From positions 1,240,001-1,304,000 of the forward strand of contig NW_024468909.1 in NCBI RefSeq assembly GCF_011745365.1: a stretch of 64,000 nt of DNA, in the 5' to 3' direction. Both the position numbers and the translations under genes were made by a program. Positions within the stretch are counted from its first letter, which is position 1; every line of letters starts with the position of its first letter. Source of the DNA: Cryphonectria parasitica EP155 (taxonomy: Eukaryota; Ascomycota; Sordariomycetes; Diaporthales; Cryphonectriaceae). The notes under the pieces are model-generated. The model saw nothing but the letters and a program-made list of their open reading frames with translations. It was not told the origin of the DNA and made no database searches. Shown here piece by piece: positions 52,457 through 63,657 of this stretch.

Positions 52457-54267
52457 TCATGAAGACCACCCGTTTATCATATCTGACGCCCTCTCCGCTA
52501 CAGCGTATAACGTCGCCGTAAGATGTCCACTGACTTGTAGAGGCAACACCGAGGCGTCCACCACTCGCACATTACTCGTGCCGTAAACCCTCAGCTCGTT
52601 GTCGACCACTCCTCCGAGTTCCCTGGACATCATGGCCGCCGTGCCGATTGGATGGTAGTTCGGGCCGACTATAAGAGACATCGTTAACCTGGATATCTCA
52701 AACATTGTCAGCGGTAGAGAGTTTCACGTACAAGAATTCGTAATAAATTCAGTCCATTGTTCGTCTGTTGACGACTCATCCGTCACGTTAGCGGTGATGT
52801 AGCCTTGCATCGGACTTGTATGCCAGAACGACTGCGCCTGCTTTCCAATGGCGACCTCCTGGACCATGTCGAAATCGATCAAAAAGTACCGCACATCAAT
52901 CACCGGCCTTTCGATTGCGCCCACCCCGCCAAGATGTACGCTGCCCCTTGAGAACGGCAGCAGAAGCCAGAATGCCGTCAGGAAGTATCCCTCACTGTAA
53001 GTCACAAGTGACTCGGCAATGGTTACATTCTTAGCAAACATCAGGTCGTGTTGGACTGCCAGTAACAACTCCAGCGCTGTCGTGTTCAACGCGTCGTTGG
53101 ACGCCGAGGCTATTATCTGGGCGTATTGCGACAGGTTGGCGCTCGTGGAAGTCGCCCAGGTCGACTTGTCTGGGCCGAACACGTCGTCTGCTGTGCCGAA
53201 GGTCGCGTATGTTGCGTTTCCTGTGACACTTAGGTTTCCAAGGTAGAGAATATCGGTGTTGGGCTGGTCTTGGAGGTTCTCTCCAACACCAGGGAGGTCG
53301 ATAATGGTGTCAATTCCGAGGGTTGAGAGGACTCTAGTAACTTGTCGTCAGTGCACAATGCGACTTTATAGGCATTTTGAATATAACGGTGATCTCACTG
53401 TGGGTTTCCGACTCCTGATGCTTCCAAAATGAGAGGTGACCTGAGCGACCCAGATGATAAGATCACCTCTCTTCCAGCCTCGACGGTATTCGTGTTGTTG
53501 TTGACATCCAGATACGCCACTCCAACCGCTGTCCTGTTCGTTTCGCCGCCCTGCTCCTCCCACAACAATCGTACCACCGTACCATTCAAAAGGTGCAGAT
53601 TGGAGCGACCCTCGATCGGATAGTAGAATGCCCTCGCCGCATCCCAGCGAAGATCTGTGTCCCTATCGATGGTCTGCGGCCAGACATCAAACCCACGAGT
53701 ATCCCCACTATTCACATCCTCATTGAACCCATACCCCAGAGCCTGCCATGTATCCTGCACGATCCCCTCAAATGACCCATTCGGCAGCGCATACCGGAAC
53801 CCCACATGCACCCAGCCCTCCTCGCCATGATACTGAGGCTCAAAGCTCGCCCCCACCCTTGCCTGCGCCTCCGTCGGCGCCGTGAACCGCTCCACCCTCT
53901 CGTAATACGGCAGCAGCGCATTCCAGTTCCACCCTGGGCTTCCCAGCACTTCCCACGCATCAATCTCCGCCGCGTCTGCTCGTATGTATGTCATCCCGTT
54001 AATGGTGCTTGTGCCTCCGACGGCCCTGCCCGCGTGCATCTGGAATGTGCGGCCTGCGGCCCCCGCCTGAGCGACTGTTGGGTAGGCCCAGTCGATGGGG
54101 GTGTTGAAGTTCTGGAGCCAGAGCGATGGATCGGTCACATTGTGGTTGGCGCGCACGTCTTGGCCTGGGTCGATGATGGCGACGGTGGTGTTGGCATGGC
54201 TGGAGAGGCGGTTGGCGAGGAGGAGGCCGGATGTGCCGCCGCCGGCAATTACGTAGTCGTATTTCAT
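52457..54267 (-). CDS. GMC oxidoreductase (FAD), AA3 type
   Basis: Three exons (54267-53399, 53333-52732, 52668-52457) encode 560 residues in frame. [19 protein letters not shown] (3-21) binds ADP of [18 protein letters not shown] and [17 protein letters not shown] are the two PROSITE-type GMC signatures. The C-terminal region has [11 protein letters not shown] and [14 protein letters not shown] with the catalytic His pair. The protein starts directly at the FAD motif, so it lacks a signal peptide although it has many N-glycosylation-like sites; an upstream signal exon may be missing from my model. Substrate unknown: family members oxidise sugars, aryl alcohols or secondary-metabolite intermediates. 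It is less like choline oxidase than the protein at 20801. Confidence 0.9.
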
Positions 54268-55453
54268 TGAGGATTTTAGTCACTTCCGAGTATTCTTTGG
54301 TCAATGATTATTCGAGTATTCAACCGTGTACATATATCATAAAGTAACACAGCGTACTGAACACGGTGGGGATGCTTTTAAAGTAGTAGGCATCCATTCA
54401 AGCTTTACTTGGAATCGACGAATCTATATTTCCTGGTGAAAAAAAAATCCTGTTCTTGATATGACCTCACAAAGATGGCGTACTACGATGTATTCAGTAG
54501 TGAGACGGTGGTTCTTCGGCGCAACACGCAATAAACCCCCTCAATGTGCAGGCATAAGCAGCAACGCCGCATGTACGCATTACCCCAAAATGGATTCGCG
54601 TAATAATACCCCATGGAGAATGACTACTGGTATGTCCACTTCCACTCTAGGGCTCTGAATCCTTCGTAGGTCATGTGCTAGCTGCTGGCAGGGGGAATGG
54701 TGCATCCACCGATATATTGGGAGCAATCATGAGAACATAATCCGACTCGGGGGCTTGAGACGGGTTTGAGGACTTTGAGTTCGTGCTTCTTTGATCAGCC
54801 AGATAAATGGCCTATATAGCCGTATCCCGTAACATCCCCTCATAGTTTCTGTATCTACTCAGAAGACGAGGCTCTCGTTGGCCTTGTGCATGTATACCAT
54901 CTTTTGTTCATTGCTGCACATTAATTGGCCACTGCATAGGTTCTCAGAAGACTCAAAGCAGTTCACATCAGAGCCTTTGAAACCAGCCCTACGATTTTGG
55001 ATAGATTGCAGCGTTGTTCAAGAGGTCTTGGTCACCTCATGTAATTGTATAGAAGGCAGGATTCGTTGGCCAGTCTCGCTGGGCAGATATAACGTCTCGA
55101 CGGCTTTGGTTCCGCAAACGATGCAGGTATCCACAATATTGGGAGTAATCAACACGGGCGCGAGAGCTAGTTGCCCGATCAACATTTGCTGTCGCGCTCT
55201 GTGCTCGCGACATGGGATGAAAAATAACCCAAGAAATAAAGGACAATAGAACAATAAGCTGGGGAGACAATAGAAAGGTGGATACTGCTGATAGTGGGTA
55301 CTGGCTAAATTATTTAATTGGTCGCCTTGGGCGGTCAATGCTGTGCGCAGTGGACCGTGCGCACGCGGCTGTCAGTATATAATAGTGCTTCCAAACCGCA
55401 GCAGGACCCAGAACCTTTTCTCCCTCCTACCTTTTAACAAACAGTCATCCAAT
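54268..55453. other. Intergenic region
   Basis: No supported gene. The last 80 bp (TATAATAG near 55376, then a pyrimidine-rich leader) look like a promoter for the decayed gene at 55454. Confidence 0.45.
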
Positions 55454-56967
55454 ATGGCACGTCCAGACAAGAGAGAGAGGGCTCGTCGCTGCCTGGCAGC
55501 TGCGCAGGCAGAGGCCCAAGCCTAAGCCCAAGCCCAAGGTATCAGGGTAAGTTCGCAAACTTACTGCATCCAGCCTATGTGACATCTTTCCCTTCTCTCC
55601 TCCCCCCTCTCGGTTCCTCTTCTATCTCTCAATCATGAATCTTCTTTTCCCCTTTTCATTTCCCTTCTATTCACTGTATAATTGCACAATGCCGCTGCTG
55701 CCAACACACACTCTACATGGTCTAAAACCTTGGGGTCGCGATCACAAGGGGTGTGCAAATGCCTTCTGTCAATTCTCATTTGGACTTCATAATTGCCAGT
55801 CTGAGAAAGGAGTGAGCCATTCCTTGAAGCAACCTCATAACCTCTCTCGCCTTGGCGTGAGTTTCCATCCCTGGAGTGGATCTCTGAGCTGTCAGCCTAA
55901 CCAATGGGGAGAACTGATCAAACTCCCCGTGGGATGACAAGTGATAACTTTGCCACCTCTTTCAACAAGGGGTGGTTCACCATTAGAGGGGCACTGATGG
56001 CGATTGTTGGCCTGATCATCCAGGGTGGTTCGTTGTCGTTTGGGGGCGGTGTGGTTTTATATCCTGGGGCCCCAGGCGGCCGTTCCTGGAGGGTCTTGTT
56101 GACTCGAGATGCGCGGTCGGGCAATCAATTCTTCTTGATGATCTTCATAGGGTTCTTACCGGTGGCATTGACCGCTGACTGGATGCAGATGCCGCAGATG
56201 CCCGCCGACAACAACGACAATCCCTCTCAGCCATCGGCCGCCACACCACATGGCACAGACGACAAGAACATGCCCTCAACCATCTGGACCGACCTCAACA
56301 TCACTCAAGACCCAACCATCACAAACTTCTTGTCCTTCAATAGCCACGCCGAAGTCAACTCATGGGCTGAAGACTACACTGGAGAGTTGACTGCTGCAGG
56401 CACCGCTTCATCTGCGATTGAGCGTTCTGACGACCCAGCGGATTACATGACTCTGACGGCTGCCAGTATCGTGCGCACTGAGACGCTCGCCCGAGAGAAT
56501 TTCAAGGATATCGGAACCCTCCAAGCCATTTCCAAAGTCACTGCGGACCGTGTCTAGGATACAGAGGACCGACTGGACTGTGGAGAGGGAACCGTCAGAC
56601 GCCTCGACGCAAGCATCAAAGACCAGCAGGCGAGCATCAAACATGTACACACAATCATCAAAGACCAGGAGACGAGCATCAACAATCTCCAAGCAGCAAA
56701 CAATGCCCTAGCCATCGAGATCTCACAGCTCAAACAGGACCTGGCCGAGGAGCTTACGCATAAAAAAAGATACCAGCATTGTACTTCAGGCGTTCAAAAC
56801 CCTGGCCGAAACCCTCGGCCAGGATCCTGAGAAAGTAAGTTTTGCAGCGTGTCTAGACCTACAAGTCAGCAAGCACCATCTAACAATCGTCTTCCCCCCA
56901 GATCATCGACGCTGCCCGCCAGAACGCAGGTCTATTAAGGCAGAAATCTGTGGAGTTGTGGGAATAG
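55454..56967 (+). pseudogene. Decayed gene with coiled-coil region, two nonsense codons and one frameshift
   Basis: ATG at 55454 opens MARPDKRERARRCLAAAQ, which runs into an Ala-Gln repeat where one CAA position is TAA (55523-55525). The frame continues to a GTAAGT donor at 55547. A later frame from about 56183 runs to TAG (56555-56557) and continues in the same frame as a helical, coiled-coil-like stretch (LDASIKDQQASIKHVH, then NNLQAANNALAIEISQLKQ). At an A7 run near 56762-56768 it shifts by one base to LQAFKTLAETLGQDPEK. An intron (56835-56901) then joins IIDAARQNAGLLRQ and a stop at 56967. The acceptor of the first intron is unclear. Family unknown. Sequencing errors could explain the frameshift, but hardly both stops. 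Confidence 0.5.
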
Positions 56968-57865
56968 GCTTTGTCATGTAACAAACGGCTGGGCAGCCCG
57001 TACGAGGAACGGAAGACTCGGAGAGTGCATGTGTGAATAATAGGGGCACTGGGATCATGAGTACATAAGTCAGTAATAGGCCGTTATCCAGGCACACTCA
57101 ATTCGAACTCTGCTCGGTATGGTCTCTTCAAAATACATCTCGTGAGCAACTCAAGACGGATCAAAACTTTCGCCAAGCCGAACTATGTACGAGGCGTCCC
57201 TGTCACGCCCTCTCTCTTCTCAGCCGCACAAGAAGACCTTTCGAAAACAGGTAAAGGCGAGCAAAGGCAGCTAGCGTTGTAACGAATCACCTCCTGTATA
57301 CACCTCCAATGAGTGTGATAATGCCCTTGTACGAAGTCACGCACATCGGTGTGACTGAATTGAACGCTTCTTTGGGAAAGCCAGTGTCATCACGGTGAGA
57401 TCCAGGCTGGCTATCTAAGTTGCACTTTGGTCAGATCATGGAAGAGCTGAAGAATGATTGCTTGTTCAGACCCTCCAGGAGGACTTAAACTTGTATAACA
57501 CCCTGCTTCTTCACGAGCAATTCTAGTGCTAGTCTGAACCTCGTGTCTACGAGTATGCTCTCGATAAGTGCCATGGCGTCAAAGCCACGGTCTGTAAGGG
57601 CGGGACGCCATGGCTGAAACCGAAAGCAACCCGTCGGCCGGCTGAACAATGTGGGCAGTAGAGAAGAAGCCTAGAGTCTAGGACTTACGGTCATCATACC
57701 CCAGGAGGTTTTGATAAATAGGAAGGCTCTTCGTAAGTCTCTTACCATTACCAGATGAATGACACGATACTACTCCATTCAATATACTTATAGCTTGGCA
57801 CATGTTGCCTCGTCCATACTTTTACTTACTTAAGTACTCAGCTTTCGACGTGTTTTCAAGCAAAA
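56968..57865. other. Intergenic region
   Basis: Promoter region of the next gene, with a TATACTTATAG-like stretch near 57783-57793. No gene is supported. Confidence 0.45.
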
Positions 57866-58786
57866 ATGTTCTCAAAGCTCCTTGGCTTGGCACTGTGGTC
57901 TCTAGTAGCCGTGGCGGCCGGCCTCGCATTGGAGAGAGGGGTAGTCGGTACTTATCAGAAGTGGTTTGCTCTCAACGGCGGCTCACTTGGTGAATCTAGT
58001 GCTCTGAGCCCTCGACAGCTTTTCTGGTGTGACTTTGGAGATACTCCATGTGGGGATGGATGTATGCCTTTGGGAGACGTTTGCTGCGGCATCATCAAGT
58101 ATGTTGATCTCACAGGATGATTGTGTGGAGAGTGACCCATGTAAAGAATATTGCATGTTGATCTGTCTGAAACTAATATGATACTCTTAACGACAGCCCA
58201 GGCTATTGCCTTAAGGGATACACCTGCCTAGACAACGGATGCTGTCCTGTAAGTTGGATCCAAGCCAGACCCAAGCGCCCTCTTTCAAATGAGAGACTTC
58301 TTTCCTGACGCGCAGTCTTCCAAATAAATAGATTGGGGAGTTGTGTGTCGGTTCGCCAAAACCATGCCCTGCCGGCGAAGAGCCGTGCGGCCACGGGTGA
58401 GCAGAAACCTTGGTTCAAGCGCAATATTCTTGCGAGCAGTTCAGTGCTAACGTGGTCCCAGGTGCATGATCGCTGGACGCGTATGTTGCCCGAATGGTTT
58501 TAGCTGCTCCTCGTCGCAAAAGTGCACATCTGATGGCCATTGCGCCGACAAGGGTGTCCTCACCTTGTCGTTATCGATCACCTCGACAACGGCAACATCG
58601 AGCTCTGTTGGTAGTACGCAGTTGTCATCTATTGCAACGCAGAGCACGGCTCTTCTGTCCAGCACTATGAAGACTACGAGTGCTTTGAAGTCGACAAGCT
58701 CCGCTGTGAGCCTGCAGGCCTCGACGTCTATCAAGGCCACACAAACCGGACCGAAGATGAATAGCACTACAGCAATTCAAACCTGA
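57866..58786 (+). CDS. Small secreted protein with two repeated Cys modules
   Basis: Four exons (57866-58098, 58197-58248, 58332-58396, 58462-58786) encode 224 residues in frame; branch sites such as TGCTAACG support the introns. A signal peptide (MFSKLLGLALWSLVAVAAG) precedes two related Cys blocks. CGDGCMPLGDVCC is followed by NPGYCLKGYTCLDNGCC, and CGHGCMIAGRVCC by PNGFSCSSSQKCTSDGHC. The paired CC and spacing recall granulin-like or small lectin-like folds, but I cannot assign one. The last 90 residues are a Ser/Thr-rich, probably O-glycosylated tail without a hydrophobic GPI signal. Cell-wall or effector-like roles are possible; this is inference. Confidence 0.8.
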
Positions 58787-60635
58787 TGGACTGCAGGAGA
58801 AATTTCTGGTTTGATCTAGGGTACATGCCTTTTCAGTATGCGAACCGACACTCATTTTTGTATGCTTGCCCCCTAGATATCTGTTACAACGTGGCCCGGC
58901 ATGATCAGTAAAAACTGGGCACGGGAATGGAAAGTCCGTTGGCATGTTTTCTCGTTTTGACATTAACGGTCTTATTTATTGAAATCCTGACTGTCGCCGA
59001 ATGTGGCAATTTCCAATCATAATGCGTTTGTCATGCAGTCGGTGTGGGTGAAGTAGAAACTCGGAACGCAGTCCGTCATGCTATCTATATTCGTCTGCCA
59101 GTCTGGTTGGAAGTAGTCTGATCTGAGCAACGTTTCATCCAGGGCGGTGGCTCGATAATGTGCACTGAGGATTAACAACCTGAATCAGGTGGTCTCTTGG
59201 CATATGCGCGGGATCTACAATCGAGATAGTCTCGCATTCCAATGTTCCGTCTCGTCGCTTACAGAGCATTTAAGATCTACAATTCATTTCGTCCGCACTG
59301 CTTGTTCTCCTGGTGTTACCGTAGTGGAGTAGGCTGGGGTGTTCCTGGTCGGCCCCAAGCAGGAAACTCAATCTGACAAGGCTAGAAAATCCCCTATTCG
59401 CCAAAAGTAACCCCCCCCCTTCCATGCGGGCCGTTATTATGCATAATGAGTCTCTTCCCCGTCCGCTCTTTGATTACCATTTTTTGTCGTCGGCACAATC
59501 CGACAAAATACTCCTTCACCCACCCCAGCAATATATGTGGACTGTATAATTTCACCAAAGGAAACTTGCTTCATACAAGTACTCAACATGTGATACCGGC
59601 CGTCAGCGCGTGTATGACCTGGCGAGTATATCAAAGGACTGCATCGAGACCTCTCCTTATCCCTTTTCCATTCTCGAGGTGTGTATACCTCTGCGGTCAA
59701 TGCATCCGCATGATGGCTCGTACTGCCTTTTAAAAATGATCGTCTTGAAGTTGTGACAGTCCCCACTTTCGGGAGCCGGATGATGGAGGCGGTTTTCTCT
59801 GATGTCCAGAGTAGCTGACGATCATAGCTGTCTCACATCAACAATTGATTACCATACAAGAACCCAGGAATTGTCAGCACACGTACGATACCTGAGAAAG
59901 AATGGGAGTTGAAAACTGGGGACTTAGCGTGGCGGGACAAGGCATAGGACGGTGCGCAAATGCGGGATGGAGGGTCCAAAGTACAAATGCCGAGACGAAA
60001 CAGACCCCGTCGCAGCGAGCAGGACACACTTTGATGTAAAATGTCCGCGAGGTCGTCCCGGGAAGCGGGGCCTCCGTTGAAACTTGTGGAGTTGAATGCG
60101 TGTACCGGGCCCACCACTGCCAAGCACATCGTAGTAGCCAATCCGCACGTCCAAACAAAGCTGTTAGCATAATCGTGTACATCATGGAATATTGTATTTT
60201 TGGCCTGTCTTGTGCCCATCACAACATCCTGTTCGAGGTTGTGTTCGAGAAACACGGCTGTCAGGTCCGTCTGCGAAGATCACAGCTTTGCAATTCCTTG
60301 GCAACGCGAGCTGTGTTTCGGGTTTGTTGTTGTAGAAGAGTGCACTGTTAGAAGTGTGAAGCCTTCAATTGTTCGAAGGCTCAGAATTGTTCTTTAAAAC
60401 AGTGTGCTTCAGCTGTTTGGATCTCATGGCATTCGTATTCTTCACCATTGTCTTCTTTTTTTCAGTGCTTTTTTTCTTTCTTGATTGACTTGAGTATCTG
60501 CATGTTTTCTTCTTTGATTTTTGTCTCTCCTTCTTGCCTCTACGCTGGGCGTCTGAGGCTTTTCAGTTGAACTTTAACTTGCATCTTCATAATATCTGTA
60601 CCTGTACCTTGGTCGTCTATTGCACTTTTATCAAT
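58787..60635. other. Intergenic region
   Basis: 1.8 kb without a supported gene. The last 250 bp is pyrimidine-rich and is probably the leader of the iron permease gene; its frame stays open from 60534, but the first ATG is at 60636. Confidence 0.45.
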
Positions 60636-62258
60636 ATGGGCTGGAACCCCATCCGAGGCGCAAGGAACTTTTTCCATGACATTCGCAATGCCCCCGAGGC
60701 CCAGTATGTCACCTCGACTACCGCCGAGACTCAATTTCCCAGCCAGCAGACCCTGGTGGTTCCCGAGAAGGTTTTCTACCTCGAGCGCAGCGCCACACTA
60801 GGGAAAGACTTCTCCCACAGTACATTCGACAACGATGAGCTCCCACCGCGCCCTTTGAAGACCAAGAAAAATGACGGCGGCCTTCTTAATACCATTGTGA
60901 ACGCGGCTGGTTCGAGATGGTCTCTTGGCTTCGTCTTGCTTCTATTAGTTGCATGGGGTATCTGGGGCATCATCATCAACGCGACAGATACCTGGCAGGT
61001 GGTTCTGCAGGACGTCTCGTCCCTCCAGGCCTATTTCTCCGCAACCCTCCTCATGCGTCAACAGAACAACAATACCCGCGGTCTGCTAAGTCGTATCTGC
61101 GGCTTGATCTCCCGAAGCAAGTCCAATGAACGGATGATCCGATCCCTCACCACAGCAGAGAGAAGGACACTTGCGACCTCGACACACAAGATCAGGGAAG
61201 ACGTTCTCGAGGGGCTACACACCAAGGAGGATGCCTTTGATAGGTTCTCAAACAGGGTCGCTAAAATCGTCGGCCACCTGATCTCTCTTGGTATATACAC
61301 TGCGGCCATTATCGCTTGGGTTTTCCTCGGCATTCCCTCGCAGTTCTCAGATACATGGCAGCTTTGGGTCAACACTGGAACAGCTTTGGAAATCACCTTT
61401 GTAACCATGTTCTTGCAAAACATCCGCAGGCAGCACGAGATACACATGGAAAAGACGGTCAAGAGCATTGATCTTCTTGATAGGGAGCTCGAGATGCAGC
61501 TCCGCCGCATGACTGGAGACATAACTCCGAACCCGACCGTTGCCAGCACCTCTCCTCCACTGTCTGGATGGGTAAGGGCTATCGACATTTATGCCTTTAT
61601 CATTGGTGGCTCGATCGGCCTTACAATTTCTGCCATTGTTCTGACCTTGTGGATTGCGGTTGGTGAGCCGATGAACTTCGACGACAATTGGTTCCTTATT
61701 ATTGGCACCTATACTGGTCTAATTGGTTTCATCGACGGTTTCATCCTCAAAAATGTTGACTCGCGCGAGGCTCAGTTGGCAGAGAAACACTTCCGTGAGC
61801 TCCTCGACCAGGACGCAATGATCTTCTCGGCCATCGGAATTCAGATGCCATTGGATACCCAGATGAAGAAATTGTCTCTCAACCAGCGCCTCAGCGCCGC
61901 CATCGGTCGCGCATGCGGCAGCTGTCTGGCCAGCTACCTCGCCATCTTCACTGTCATCGCCCTCCTCATCGTCGCAACGGCGATGCAGTGGACCGAGACT
62001 GGCCAACTTCTCTGCAATACGCCGACCATGATTGTCGAGGGCTTCTTGCTGATTCTGCTGCTGCAGGCGCACAATATGGATGATGAAAAGAGGCGCATGA
62101 CGTACGAAAATGTGCTTCACCGGCGCCTCATCCTCGATAAGCACCTGGCGGCTGGCAACGAAGAATCTGATGGCCTGAGCCTTGACGAGAAGGATGGGCT
62201 GATCATTCAGACCTTCACCATCAATGGTATTGATATAGAGATGGGCAAGGACATCTAA
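60636..62258 (+). CDS. Low-affinity iron permease, Fet4-like
   Basis: Single exon of 540 residues. The sequence has two related membrane units in the style of PF04120. One is RVAKIVGHLISLGIYTAAII, then WQLWVNTGTALEITFVTMFLQNIRRQHEIH. The other has AIDIYAFIIGGSIGLTISAI, then NWFLIIGTYTGLIGFIDGFILKNV. Helices also occur near residues 90-110 and in the C-terminal third (SYLAIFTVIALLIVA, IVEGFLLILLLQAHN). Fet4 proteins carry Fe2+ and other divalent metals across the plasma membrane at low affinity. Together with the Ccc1-type transporter at 6.9 kb, this makes two iron transporters in the window, too far apart to be co-regulated as a unit. Confidence 0.87.
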   Translation: MGWNPIRGARNFFHDIRNAPEAQYVTSTTAETQFPSQQTLVVPEKVFYLERSATLGKDFSHSTFDNDELPPRPLKTKKNDGGLLNTIVNAAGSRWSLGFVLLLLVAWGIWGIIINATDTWQVVLQDVSSLQAYFSATLLMRQQNNNTRGLLSRICGLISRSKSNERMIRSLTTAERRTLATSTHKIREDVLEGLHTKEDAFDRFSNRVAKIVGHLISLGIYTAAIIAWVFLGIPSQFSDTWQLWVNTGTALEITFVTMFLQNIRRQHEIHMEKTVKSIDLLDRELEMQLRRMTGDITPNPTVASTSPPLSGWVRAIDIYAFIIGGSIGLTISAIVLTLWIAVGEPMNFDDNWFLIIGTYTGLIGFIDGFILKNVDSREAQLAEKHFRELLDQDAMIFSAIGIQMPLDTQMKKLSLNQRLSAAIGRACGSCLASYLAIFTVIALLIVATAMQWTETGQLLCNTPTMIVEGFLLILLLQAHNMDDEKRRMTYENVLHRRLILDKHLAAGNEESDGLSLDEKDGLIIQTFTINGIDIEMGKDI

Positions 62259-62904
62259 GATGATAACAGGAGATTGATGGAAGACACGGATTTTGGGTTC
62301 TGTCAAGGGCCTTAATGGAGATTTCGAACAGATGATGGATTCAAGTTAATATGATCGAGGTTGCAATAGCTGACTGCCTGATGTATTTCTTTATAAAAAA
62401 AATCGTGTGCTCCCCTTTTTGAAGATCAGATGCCCGAAGCTGTTACTGAAAAGTCTGCGCAGGGTCTGCCGTGACAGCTGGTAGTGCGACACGAGCAGCA
62501 AATTCATCACAGTGAGGGCAGCAGCCGTCATGTCGCTTGTTTGCGGTATGCAAGTAAATTAAGCTACTGAAGAGTCTGTAATCGATTGTGTCATTAGCAA
62601 GTACGTAGAGTATTTTACAAAGTGTTTAGGAAGGGATTAGGCTGTGGAATTCATCCTCCAGAAGCTACAATCCGCCAAAGTGCTTTCCTCGGCGGTGGAG
62701 TAACGGTGAAGTCACCGATCGCCCCAGGTGACGTCCCGTTCTTAGACGTCATCAAGCACCATTAACGGTATATTTAGACGAAGTCGCGACTGCGCATGAC
62801 ACGCAGAACAAGAAGACGTGGTTTCCTCAATAAAAAAAAACACGCGACAGCCAAAGGAAGGCACAATCAATCTTGTAGGAAGGAACATCGATTTCGTCAA
62901 CATA
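62259..62904. other. Intergenic region
   Basis: 3' region of the permease gene and promoter of the SMP-like gene; GGTATATTTAG near 62768 may be its TATA element. No gene is supported. Confidence 0.45.
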
Positions 62905-63657
62905 ATGTCGTCCGTTCGACAGTCTTCCCGAGCTCTGCTCAATTCCTTCTACACAACTTCCAGGAGTGCAAGACCGATTGCTTTGCACATCACCAGTCCC
63001 AAGAAATCTTCACAGACGAGTTCTTCTCTCCAATTCCAATCCTCAATTCATACATCCACCTCCAAGATGGCCCAATCCAAGGTCGACTCGCAGTTCATCC
63101 ACGAGGTGACAAAGAAAGAAAACGAGCTCACCGGCCAGCCCGACCCGGTCAAGGGTGGGCCCACCGCTCAGGCCCAGAAGCACGTCGGCGAAAATGTCGA
63201 CGGTGGTGTCGTCTCGGATATCACCAAGGGTGAGGCCAAGGTCACCCAAATGGGTGACATCATCGCTGGAGGACCTGCTGCCTTCGCCGAGAGCGTGGCT
63301 GCCAAAGCTGTCGGTAACCAAGTAGGTCCAACCATTTTTGCTGTGGGGGAACCTTGACACTAATTGCTCTTGTAACAGGCTCAGACCACCTCATCTACTC
63401 AGCAGGATGTAAAATCGGGCGTTCTCGACTCACAGACCATCTCTCGCATTACGCATGCGGAGTCTGAGCTTACGGGTCAGACCGAGCCGGTGAAGGGCGG
63501 CCCTACCGCTCAGGCGCAGAAGCACACTGGCGAGACCATCAACTCCCAGAACCTTCACGACATCACCGAAGGCGAGAAGAAGGTGACTGGTGGTGAACGT
63601 GTTAAGGGTGGCCCCACCTCTACGGCTCAGAGTGAGCTCGCCAAGAGTCGCTCCTAG
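62905..63657 (+). CDS. SMP/LEA-like stress protein with putative mitochondrial leader
   Basis: Exon 1 (62905-63321) and exon 2 (63379-63657) encode 231 residues; the 57-nt intron (GTAGGT, CTAAT branch, ACAG) is phase 0. The first 54 residues are rich in Arg, Ser and Thr without acids (MSSVRQSSRALLNSF), a typical mitochondrial presequence. After it, units of the form ELTGQPDPVKGGPTAQAQKH recur (ELTGQTEPVKGGPTAQAQKH), with DITKGEAKVT and DITEGEKKVT as partners. This resembles the seed-maturation-protein (SMP) repeat of LEA proteins. Such proteins protect cells during desiccation. An internal ATG at 63067, in good context, would give a form without the leader. Confidence 0.82.

Noticed and set aside
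54878..55338. Overlapping sense and antisense frames before the decayed gene
   Set aside because: Neither has motifs or a credible start, and both lie in intergenic DNA.
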